From JANXQE01 sp035651635 (GTDB lineage Bacteria > Verrucomicrobiota > Verrucomicrobiia > Limisphaerales > UBA8199), in the NCBI GenBank assembly GCA_035651635.1, contig DASRFK010000076.1, positions 1-57,433 on the forward strand: DNA of 57,433 nucleotides. The letters run 5' to 3'. This document shows, piece by piece, positions 32,460 through 40,014 of the stretch (position 1 is its first letter; every line of letters begins with the position of its first letter). A model generated the notes under the pieces. The model did not search any database, was not told the DNA's origin, and saw only the letters and a list, made by a program, of their open reading frames with translations. A program made the translations under genes and the position numbers.

Positions 32460-33662
32460 CTATTCCCCGGGTCGTTTGAGGATTTTGCCAAATTCGCTTT
32501 CGGTCGGCTCGATCTCAATGCGCGTGGCGGAGGGTTTGCCGGCGGCCGGCCGCGAGGGCTGGGTGGTTTTTTCTGGCCGAGCCTGTGGACTCGCCAAAAA
32601 CGCAGGCAATACGGGAGTGCTGGGGCGAGTCTCGGCCGCTTCGGTGTCCGGCGCTTCCGCCGCCTGGCTGGGCAGAGCCCAGTTCGTGCGATTATCCAAC
32701 CAACTGCGATATCGTTGAAACGTGTACATCCCGTGTTCGGCTCCCGTTTCCAACGAGTTGGCGATTTTGAAAAAGTCCCGGTTGCGAATGAAATTCTTCA
32801 CGGCGTGCGTGGCCATGAGAATCTCGCATTCGGGCACGCGGATATTGAGGTCCTGGCGAAAGCGCAAGCGCTGAGAAATCACCGCGACGAGGCAATCGGC
32901 CACTTGCGCCGCTACGCTGCTCTGTATTTCGGCGGGAAACGCCGAAACCACCCGCTGCAACGCTTCGGCGCACGTCGAGGAATGGACCGTCGCCAGCACC
33001 AGATGCCCGGTCTCCGACGCGCTGAGGGTCAGGCGCATGGTCTCGGGATCGCGCATTTCTCCGACCATCAGAACGTCGGGATCTTCCCGCAACGCGTCGA
33101 GCAATGCTTGCTCGAAGCTCGGTGTGTCGCGTCCCACTTCGCGTTGCCGTATGTAAGCGCGGCGCGGTCTGAAAGTGTATTCGATCGGGCTCTCGATCGT
33201 CACAATGTGCCGCGTATCGGTTAGATTGATCTCTTGAATCAAGGCGGCGAGCGTCGAGGATTTGCCACTGCCGGTGGCGCCGCTCACCAGGATTAACCCG
33301 TGCGTCGCATTTACGAATTTCTTGAGATCGGGATGCAGGTTGAGCTTTTCGATGGTCGCCTGAAAAGAGGATAGAAGCCGGATGGCAAAACCAATTCCGC
33401 GCGAGGTCTGGAACACATTGAATCGGCAACGAACGCCCTGAATGGTCCTCGAGAAGTCGAAAGAGCGGCGCTCGAGAAATTGCGGCCATTGATCCTCGCC
33501 GATGGCGGTTTGCGCCATTTCGTAAAGATTCTTGGCCGGAATCGGCTCCCCCACTGTTCGCAGCGTACCCCGGACCCGGATGGCAGCCGGCAATCCCGAC
33601 TCCAGGTGTAAATCACTGGCTCCGTTGGCAGCCGCCGAGCCGACTAGTGTTTCCAAATCCAT
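32460..33662 (-). CDS. pilT: PilT/PilU-type twitching ATPase
   Basis: This hexameric ATPase powers retraction of type IV pili. The 400-residue product has the N-terminal PAS-like domain and the RecA-like core. Walker A is GATGSGKSS at residues 128-136 (K134), Walker B is PDVLMVGEMRD at 195-205, and the His box HLVLATVHSS follows. The Asp box TIESPIEYTF is present. The C-terminal tail of about 60 residues is extended and Pro/Thr/Ser-rich, which is not typical. Because other pilus genes are absent from this window, PilT versus PilU cannot be decided. The SLBB lipoprotein gene follows 18 bases later. Confidence 0.93.
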   Translation of the reverse strand: MDLETLVGSAAANGASDLHLESGLPAAIRVRGTLRTVGEPIPAKNLYEMAQTAIGEDQWPQFLERRSFDFSRTIQGVRCRFNVFQTSRGIGFAIRLLSSFQATIEKLNLHPDLKKFVNATHGLILVSGATGSGKSSTLAALIQEINLTDTRHIVTIESPIEYTFRPRRAYIRQREVGRDTPSFEQALLDALREDPDVLMVGEMRDPETMRLTLSASETGHLVLATVHSSTCAEALQRVVSAFPAEIQSSVAAQVADCLVAVISQRLRFRQDLNIRVPECEILMATHAVKNFIRNRDFFKIANSLETGAEHGMYTFQRYRSWLDNRTNWALPSQAAEAPDTEAAETRPSTPVLPAFLASPQARPEKTTQPSRPAAGKPSATRIEIEPTESEFGKILKRPGE

Positions 33663-33671
33663 TCCGTCATC

Positions 33672-33872
33672 TTATCCTTGAACAAACCAGCTGGCAAAAA
33701 GTTCCTGTGCTTCTGGCGCGCGGACATATTCATTCTTTTTGTCGAGGTCTGATTTTCGAGGCTCAACCTTGACTAGTTCTGCCGAGTAAGTTTTGGCCTC
33801 GAGCAGAGACGACTTGATGGACTTGGCTTGAGAGTAATTCCAGTCATCATTGGCTTTGATCCGGATCAGCAT
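33672..33872 (-). pseudogene. Possible remnant of a DUF4337-like protein
   Basis: From ATG 33872 the frame begins MLIRIKANDDWNYSQAKSIK and runs 66 residues to TAG. The WNYSQAKSIK phrase is like the conserved core of DUF4337 proteins (about 190 residues), which have an N-terminal membrane segment. Here that N-terminal part is missing in all three frames up to the divergent pyrophosphatase gene. An upstream extension to 34019 is a low-complexity frame unlike the family. The gene is followed at nine bases by pilT. Could also be a short intact gene. Confidence 0.4.
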
Positions 33873-34042
33873 AAAAATGGTTCCATCCTCCCAGCCTGGA
33901 CCCGCCTGGGCAGCGCCCGGCGAGGTGCGAACTGTTCCACTGATGGCGCTTTGGCCGGATAGTACTTGGTGGCGACCATTAGCAAAGCACCCTATCGCTG
34001 AGCGGTGCGTTTTGTGCACAATTTGAGGCCTGTGCTAAAGGG

Positions 34043-34582
34043 ATGAAGAACCTGATTAAGCGGCTAGATGCGTTCGATAAAGATAAAAAGTGCATCAATG
34101 TTGTCGTCGAAACGCCAAAGGGAAGCCGGGTGAAGTATGCATACGAGCCCAAATCGGGCTTGTTCTTATTAAAACGGGCCCTGCCCGAAGGGATGATGTT
34201 TCCATTCAATTTCGGCTTCATCCCGGGCACGATTGCGGAGGATGGCGACCCTTTGGACATTTTGATTTTGAACGAGGAAGCCTTGGTATGTGGCTGCTTG
34301 GTTAAGACGCGGCTCATTGGACTGATCGAAGCTGAGCAAACTGACGAGGACGGCGCGAAAGCACGGAATGACCGGCTAATTGGCCTTGCGCTCCCAAAAG
34401 AGTCTCCCACTTCGCTTGAGTCGGTCCGATTTGACAAGAAAGTGCAAGCGGAGATCGAATTCTTCTTTAAAGCCTACAACAAGCTCGCGGGAAAGAAATT
34501 CAAGGTGCTTGGCCAATGCGGGGAGAAAAGAGCGCTGGAAGACGTGCACAAGGGAGTGAAGGCTTACCACAAAGATAGCTGA
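34043..34582 (+). CDS. ppa: Inorganic pyrophosphatase (family I)
   Basis: The product hydrolyses pyrophosphate and so drives nucleic-acid and protein synthesis. The 179-residue length is normal for a family I soluble enzyme. The signature DGDPLDI (D67, D69, D72) supplies metal ligands. EGMMFPFNFGFIPGT, just before it, matches the active-site strand. The C-terminal half is less like the textbook enzymes, with the sequence FFFKAYNKLAGKKF. It is preceded by a short spacer from the divergent pseudogene and has no operon partner. Confidence 0.9.
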   Translation: MKNLIKRLDAFDKDKKCINVVVETPKGSRVKYAYEPKSGLFLLKRALPEGMMFPFNFGFIPGTIAEDGDPLDILILNEEALVCGCLVKTRLIGLIEAEQTDEDGAKARNDRLIGLALPKESPTSLESVRFDKKVQAEIEFFFKAYNKLAGKKFKVLGQCGEKRALEDVHKGVKAYHKDS

Positions 34583-34609
34583 GAGAATTTGTTTTGCAGT
34601 TCAAGGACT

Positions 34610-34651
34610 CTAGTGGCAGTGGACTTCCCAGTCCGCAGAGATGTCCGAATT
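34610..34651. repeat. R4 hairpin repeat, copy 2
   Basis: CTAGTGGCAGTGGACTTCCC followed by AGTCCGCAGAGATGTCCGAA matches copy 3 at 39815-39855 across about 40 bases. GGACTT-CCC-AGTCC forms a short stem. Confidence 0.65.
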
Positions 34652-34770
34652 GGATCCGGCGATGAGGGAAGCGTCTGGGGACCCGTGGATGTTGTGTGGA
34701 GAAGGTGTCCGCGGTCGGTTTGGGTTTCGTTTGCTTTGCGATAGCGCCCAAGGCAACCTTCCCGGGAACC

Positions 34771-36576
34771 ATGAAACCTCAACCTTACACGCTCTCGATC
34801 CGAGTGCTCCGTGCGTTTCTGTTATTCGCGTCCGTCAACGTGCTGGCACTGGCCTGGCTGCCCGGCACAATTTCCGCCGCCGAATTATCTTTTGACGCCT
34901 GGCTCGACGCTTTTTCAACTGAGTGGGTGCAAGGGGACCCGAACCTGGCCACCTTGACTCAATATTTCGATGGTGCCGATCAGGACGCCCTGAACCGGGA
35001 GTTGACGCCGATCACCAGGGAATTTCGCTCCGCGAGAATCGCGCTGGCCTCGCGCGGGTTGACGGAACTGGCGAGATACGGTCGAGCTGAGCTGAGTGAG
35101 GCGCAAAAGATCTCCGCGGCAATGATGGCGTGGCAACTGAACGAGGTTAAGCGTTCGGAGAAATTTGAGGAATACCGCCTGGTCTTTCAGCAGTTCAGCG
35201 GGTTGCAGGTGCAACTGGTAAATTTTCTGACGCAGACCCACCCCATTCGCAACCGACGTGACATTCAAAATTATTTGGCCCGACTGGAGTTGGTGGCCGG
35301 ACAAATCGACGAAGGCATCGCTCAAGCCAAGGAACGGGCGCAGCACGGGTTTATAGCTCCAGACTTTATTATCAAGTCGACGTTGGCCCAGTTCGATCAG
35401 TTCCTTTCCGGCACGCCGCGGGAGAACGTGCTGGTCGCGACGCTGGTGGAACGTGCGGGCAGGCTGCCCTCGCTCAGCTCGGAGGATAAAGCAAAGTTCG
35501 AGGGTATCGCGGAAAAGACCGTCGGCGAATCGATTATTCCAGCGTTTGGCCGGGCTCGGAGCTTGCTCCAGGACCAGCTTGCGTTAGCCAAACCGGAAGC
35601 CGGGCTTTGCCGTTTCTCCGGCGGCTCGGAAGCCTACGCCGACGCTTTGCGCCGGAGCACGACGACGGAGTTGTCGGCGAGCGATATTCACCAACTTGGA
35701 CTCAAGGAAGTGGACCGAATAGAAAAGGAAATGGATCTGTTGCTTCGTCAATTGGGTTATCGCGACGGCACGGTCAAAGATCGGATGGAGAAGCTGGAGA
35801 ACGACTCGCAGCCGCCAGCCGAGCCCGATCCGCGCCCTGCACTCATTGCGCAGTACGAGCACATTTTGCGCGATGCGGAGCAACGGGCTGCTCTGATGTT
35901 TGATTTGCGTCCCAAGGCGCCGGTGGAAGTCCGACGCGAGCCGCCCTTCACCGAGAAGAGTGCCGCGGCCCATTACACGGTCCCCGCCCGAGACGGTTCG
36001 CGGCCGGGAATATTTTGGGCGCCGTTACCCGGTCCGAAGTTCCCAATCGTGGAGATGCGCACGCTGGTTTATCATGAAGCGGTTCCCGGCCATCATTTCC
36101 AGATCGAATTGCAAAATGAGATGCCGGATTTGCCGCGGTTTCGCCGGGATCGGCTTTTTGGATTTATCTCAGCGCACGGCGAGGGTTGGGCTTTGTATGC
36201 CGAACAGTTGGCGGCCGAAAGTGGCTGGTACGAAGGGGATGTCAAAGGGCATTTAGGGCAATTGGACGCCGAGCTGTTCCGTGCTCGGCGCCTGGTGGTC
36301 GATACGGGGCTTCACGCGGAACACTGGACACGACAGCAGGCCATCGATTACGGCATCAAACCGTCCGAGGTGGAGCGGTACGTGGTTTGGCCGGGCCAGG
36401 CCTGCTCGTACAAGATAGGGATGTTGAAAATCCTGGAGCTGCGCGCAAAAGCGAAAAGAGAGCTGGGCTCGAAGTTTTCGCTCAAAGAATTTCACAACAC
36501 AGTGCTGCGGGCGGGCACGGTTCCTTTGAGCGTATTGGAAGAAGTTATCGGCGATTATATTCGCTCTGCCAAATGA
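34771..36576 (+). CDS. Exported DUF885-family protein, putative zinc peptidase
   Basis: I start at ATG 34771, which gives a signal peptide (MKPQPYTLSIRVLRAFLLFA). The 601-residue product belongs to the DUF885 family of exported proteins, related to M32-like carboxypeptidases. The metal motif HEAVPGHH (residues 435-442) is intact, and a second conserved segment, HGEGWALYAEQLA, follows 30 residues later. The N-terminal 300 residues are helical. Catalytic activity is likely but the substrate is unknown. The gene stands alone after ppa; its 3' end is followed by short SINE-like repeats at 36698-36743. Confidence 0.88.
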   Translation: MKPQPYTLSIRVLRAFLLFASVNVLALAWLPGTISAAELSFDAWLDAFSTEWVQGDPNLATLTQYFDGADQDALNRELTPITREFRSARIALASRGLTELARYGRAELSEAQKISAAMMAWQLNEVKRSEKFEEYRLVFQQFSGLQVQLVNFLTQTHPIRNRRDIQNYLARLELVAGQIDEGIAQAKERAQHGFIAPDFIIKSTLAQFDQFLSGTPRENVLVATLVERAGRLPSLSSEDKAKFEGIAEKTVGESIIPAFGRARSLLQDQLALAKPEAGLCRFSGGSEAYADALRRSTTTELSASDIHQLGLKEVDRIEKEMDLLLRQLGYRDGTVKDRMEKLENDSQPPAEPDPRPALIAQYEHILRDAEQRAALMFDLRPKAPVEVRREPPFTEKSAAAHYTVPARDGSRPGIFWAPLPGPKFPIVEMRTLVYHEAVPGHHFQIELQNEMPDLPRFRRDRLFGFISAHGEGWALYAEQLAAESGWYEGDVKGHLGQLDAELFRARRLVVDTGLHAEHWTRQQAIDYGIKPSEVERYVVWPGQACSYKIGMLKILELRAKAKRELGSKFSLKEFHNTVLRAGTVPLSVLEEVIGDYIRSAK

Positions 36577-36697
36577 AAGCCGAGATGCTGCGTTGCCATG
36601 ACGCGGGCATTGGTGCTGGTGTTTGCAGGTCTTGCAGACCTGCTGAGGCGGGAATGGAGCAGCCGGCGGCACTTGTAGTTTGAGGTGTGCCGGGCCG

Positions 36698-36743
36698 ACT
36701 AAAAGTCGGCGATACAGCAGACTGGAAAGTCGGCGCTACGAAC
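36698..36743. repeat. Short tandem-like repeat of GACTxxAAAGTCGGCGxTAC
   Basis: GACTAAAAGTCGGCGATACA is followed by GACTGGAAAGTCGGCGCTAC. Each unit of about 24 bases contains a small GACT..AGTC hairpin. The function is unknown. No other gene is visible between 36577 and 36854. Confidence 0.55.
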
Positions 36744-36854
36744 GGTTGACAATCGATCCGGTCCGACTGAATTATACCTTTGGAGCCTGGATGGTGCAGC
36801 TGTTCAAAGCGACGGGCCCACGCGAGCGGATCTGAAAACAAGCATTCTTTTTTG

Positions 36855-39398
36855 ATGGCCTCATTTGGCTCCTTTCAAACTCAGAAGGAGGTGTATTCCG
36901 ATTTGGTGTACGCGGTTTACACCGCGGGAAAGGAAGGCCAATCCGGGTCCGATTACGCGGTAAAGGTATTCTGGCTGCCGGAGCCCGGGTTGGAGGCTGA
37001 AGTTGCTCCCGGCGCCGGCGGGCGAGCTGAACTCGAACGAGCCCGGCAGAGCAGCATCGAGGTGCAGGAACAGGCCGCCGCCCAATCACGGTTTGTCGCT
37101 CCCATTTTCGAAAAAGGCAATGACTCGCGCGGCCTCTGGTATGCCACGCGGTTTTATCCACGTTCAGTCAATAGGCTCATGACGGGCAAAGTGGCGCTGC
37201 CGCGCGCGTCGCTCGAACATATTATTCGCTCGATTGCGCAGGGCGCTTGGGACCTGCGACGGGTCTGCGGCCGGTCTCACGGAGACATCCGCCCCACCAA
37301 CGTCCAGGTGGGCAAAGGGGAGAAACTCGCCGAAGTCGAGGTGGTGCTGTGCGATCCCCTGCCAGACGATCTTGAAAAAGCCGACGCTTACGAGCGGAGC
37401 GACCTCCACGCCATTGGTTTGATTTTGCTTCAACTGGTCCGGCAACGAGTGCTCAGCCCCGATGATGTGGCGGTCATGCTGCCAATCCCTCCCTCGCCGG
37501 AGTGGACGCGCATCTTCGGCAGTGACGCCAGCGATTGGTTGGCGCTGTGCAATCGACTTTTGGACCCGCATCTCACCCCGGGCCAATTCACACTGGAACA
37601 GTTGGTCAATCGGCTGGAAGAGCTCAAACCGAAGCCAAGGAAGACGCCAAATTGGGTGATAATCGGCGCAAGCGGATTCGTGTTTGTACTGGCAGTGGTT
37701 CTATGGCTGCTCCATCCCAACCGCAAAGTCGCTCCTCCGGCACAAACGGCTCAAACCGAGGCCGACCGGTCCTTCGTTGCTGCCAGCAATTACCAAAAGG
37801 TGGCCCCTGCGCCGATTGCTGCTAGCCCCGCGACGTCCCAGGTTGCCATTGTGCCAGAGACTAAGCCCCCGCGCATTGTTCCCGTGGCTGATGCCGGTCC
37901 AGGAATGATCGAATTGCGCACCGATTCCCTGGCCGCCACGGTGGTTGACTCGGCCGGGCACGAACTCGGACATATCTCCCCAAATGCCTCGCTTAAATTG
38001 ACACTGCCGGCCGGCACTCAATCTTTGTCGGCGCGCGTTCCCGGTTTGGACGACGCCATTCAGACGGTGCGAATCGATCCGGCTGGCACAAGCCAGTACA
38101 CATTCCAGTTTAACTATGGCACGGTCGACTGGACCAGTCCGACCGTGCCCGTGACAATTTCGGCGGGCGGCAATTCACGGGTTACGCCTGCCAGCTTTAT
38201 TCAGAAGCCGGACGTTCCCACGGAATATATCCTTGTCGCCGCCGGGTATCAGGGCGCCACTAACACCGTCGTTCTGACCAATGGCGAGCGCCGGAGTATC
38301 ATCGCGCAATTGACGCCGCTGGTCTTTTCGGTCGCGCTGGTGAGTGACCCGCCCGGCGCGCAATTCTTTCGAGAAACTGGCGAGCCGCTTGAGCACAATA
38401 AATCCAATCCTTCGCTTTACGATGTTACTTCAAGCTCAGGCAACATTATTGCCAGACTCAGCAGCTTTGGCGCTCTTACCAGCCGCGTCGATTCGACTTC
38501 CGTTCGAGGAGCGGCCGTTCGTTTCAAATTTGATTACGGTATTCTGAGCCTGTCGAACCTGCCGCCCGATTGGGTGTTGTACGAGGGTGAAGCAAAAATC
38601 GGCGCGGCTGTCGACAAAGCGGTGTACCAAAGGCCCGGCCGGCATGTGTACGCGCTGCGAAATTCAGGGACCGGTCTGACGCTCGAGACCAATATTAATC
38701 CGGGCATGAATTACCTGCTCATTCCCGCCGCGGAGAAGTCATGGAAGAACAGCCTGGGCATGTGGTTTGCGTGGGTGCCAAATCTGCCGGGCGGCGGGCA
38801 GTGGCTCGGACAAACCGAACCGGGGGCCTGGGTTGGCATCTCCGAGGTGACTCAGGGAGAGTACAAAAAGATGGAACGTACAAATCCAAGCCTTTATCAG
38901 GGTGGGGGCGATAATTTTCCAGTGGAGAACGTCACGTACGAACAGGCCCTGAGCTTTTGCCAGTGGTTGTCCACGGCTGATACGGCGTCCCGAAGGGGTT
39001 GGCGCTATGCGCTTCCAACCGACGAGCAGTTCGTTGCGTTCGCCGCCGACGCGGATCGGATTGCCCGCGTCACGAGTGAAGGCCGGGTGAGCGCGTCCAT
39101 GGATGACAGTTTGCCACTGCAGCGCATGACCAGGATCCCGACGGCCGCGGCCGCCAATGCACCGAGAACCCACCCGGAAGCTGTGGCCAGCACTCAGCAA
39201 GCGAATCGATACGGATTATATGACGTGGCTGGCAATGTTTGGGAATGGCTCGCTGTTCCGGTTGGACGAGAGAACGTCTGCGCTGGTGGCAGCTATCTGA
39301 ACTTCAGCCAAAAAACCATCGGCGCCAGAGCCCGCGAAAAGGCCTCCTCCAAAGGACCGAATATCGGGTTTCGCGTAATCCTCGTTCCGCCCCAGTAG
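36855..39398 (+). CDS. Kinase-like / transmembrane / FGE-sulfatase fusion protein
   Basis: I start at ATG 36855 (847 residues). Residues 1-250 are a degenerate protein-kinase fold: YAVKVFWLP (K37), the catalytic loop SHGDIRPTNV (142-150, D144) and a shortened DFG-like CDPL (D167). A membrane helix follows at 266-287. The outside part has PEGA-like repeats (about 330-620) and then an FGE-sulfatase domain (633-847) with AWVGISEVTQGEYKK, FPVENVTYEQALSFCQWL, YGLYDVAGNVWEW and NIGFRVI. Cys residues of a classical formylglycine oxidase pair are not evident, so a binding role is as likely as catalysis. The glycine-rich ATP loop is weak, so the kinase may be inactive. No sulfatase gene is nearby. Confidence 0.8.
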   Translation: MASFGSFQTQKEVYSDLVYAVYTAGKEGQSGSDYAVKVFWLPEPGLEAEVAPGAGGRAELERARQSSIEVQEQAAAQSRFVAPIFEKGNDSRGLWYATRFYPRSVNRLMTGKVALPRASLEHIIRSIAQGAWDLRRVCGRSHGDIRPTNVQVGKGEKLAEVEVVLCDPLPDDLEKADAYERSDLHAIGLILLQLVRQRVLSPDDVAVMLPIPPSPEWTRIFGSDASDWLALCNRLLDPHLTPGQFTLEQLVNRLEELKPKPRKTPNWVIIGASGFVFVLAVVLWLLHPNRKVAPPAQTAQTEADRSFVAASNYQKVAPAPIAASPATSQVAIVPETKPPRIVPVADAGPGMIELRTDSLAATVVDSAGHELGHISPNASLKLTLPAGTQSLSARVPGLDDAIQTVRIDPAGTSQYTFQFNYGTVDWTSPTVPVTISAGGNSRVTPASFIQKPDVPTEYILVAAGYQGATNTVVLTNGERRSIIAQLTPLVFSVALVSDPPGAQFFRETGEPLEHNKSNPSLYDVTSSSGNIIARLSSFGALTSRVDSTSVRGAAVRFKFDYGILSLSNLPPDWVLYEGEAKIGAAVDKAVYQRPGRHVYALRNSGTGLTLETNINPGMNYLLIPAAEKSWKNSLGMWFAWVPNLPGGGQWLGQTEPGAWVGISEVTQGEYKKMERTNPSLYQGGGDNFPVENVTYEQALSFCQWLSTADTASRRGWRYALPTDEQFVAFAADADRIARVTSEGRVSASMDDSLPLQRMTRIPTAAAANAPRTHPEAVASTQQANRYGLYDVAGNVWEWLAVPVGRENVCAGGSYLNFSQKTIGARAREKASSKGPNIGFRVILVPPQ

Positions 39399-39562
39399 GT
39401 TACAGGTTGCAAGTTGAAGACCAGCGCTAACGCACTAACCAGCAAAAGCTCATTTTGGATCCGCTGCCGCATAAATGCGGCGTTCCGGAAGCACCACCGG
39501 CGCGCGGACTTTCCAGCCCAATGCCACTAGGTTTTCAAGGATGGGGCGGACTTTCCTGCCGC

Positions 39563-39800
39563 AACGCCAAAGGCGTTATTCATACCAGCCCAGGCCGCAA
39601 GCCTGGGACAATCGGCAGACCTTGTATGCGAGCGGGCCAATGGCCCGCCTCATGGCCCCGGTTAAAAGTGCTCCAGGACGTGGGAATTGACTCCGCGCCC
39701 GCGCCTTTGGCGCTTGCGGGATGACACTTTGGTGGTGCGTGCTGGGGCTAGCGCCCTGGCTAGCGCCCCAGGCTGGTATGATGGACGCCCCTTGGCGTCG
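39563..39800. repeat. R3: second REP-like palindrome pair
   Basis: The unit at 39563-39607 is AACGCCAAAGGCGTT, linker ATTCATACCAG, then CCCAGGCCGCAAGCCTGGG. The mirrored unit at 39743-39800 contains GGGGCTAGCGCCCTGG twice and CAGGCTGGTATGATGG. The architecture equals that at 2936-3075, but no transposase gene is near. GCGCCTTTGGCGCTT also occurs just upstream at both loci. Confidence 0.7.
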
Positions 39801-39814
39801 AAAATCAGCAAATC

Positions 39815-39855
39815 TAGTGGCGTTGGACTTCACCGTCCGCAGAGGTCCCCGAATT
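39815..39855. repeat. R4 hairpin repeat, copy 3
   Basis: CTAGTGGCGTTGGACTTCAC followed by CGTCCGCAGAGGTCCCCGAA matches the copy at 34610-34651 with a handful of differences. It sits between the R3 palindromes and the ACCTGTA tandem repeat. Confidence 0.65.
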
Positions 39856-39865
39856 GCGCGGGTCA

Positions 39866-39918
39866 ACCTGTAACCTGTAACCTGTAACCTGTAACCTGTA
39901 ACCTGTAACCTGTAACCT
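39866..39918. repeat. Heptanucleotide tandem repeat (ACCTGTA)n
   Basis: Seven perfect copies of ACCTGTA run from 39866 to 39914, and a partial ACCT follows. The complement reads TACAGGT. GGTTACAGGTTGCAAGTTG, a related phrase, occurs at 39397-39415 just after the kinase-FGE gene. Copy number is expected to vary between strains by slippage. I see no spacer structure, so it is not a CRISPR. Confidence 0.9.
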
Positions 39919-40014
39919 TCCCGCTCCCGCAGGCTGCGGGCGCAGCTTGACTTGCGGTCGACCGCGCCTCTTAAATATCTCCGCTGCCGGTGCGATCGCG
40001 TCGGCCGGGACGAA

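Noticed and set aside
39866..39918. Possible CRISPR or telomere-like array
   Set aside because: The unit is 7 bases with no spacers, and no cas genes are present. It is a simple tandem repeat.
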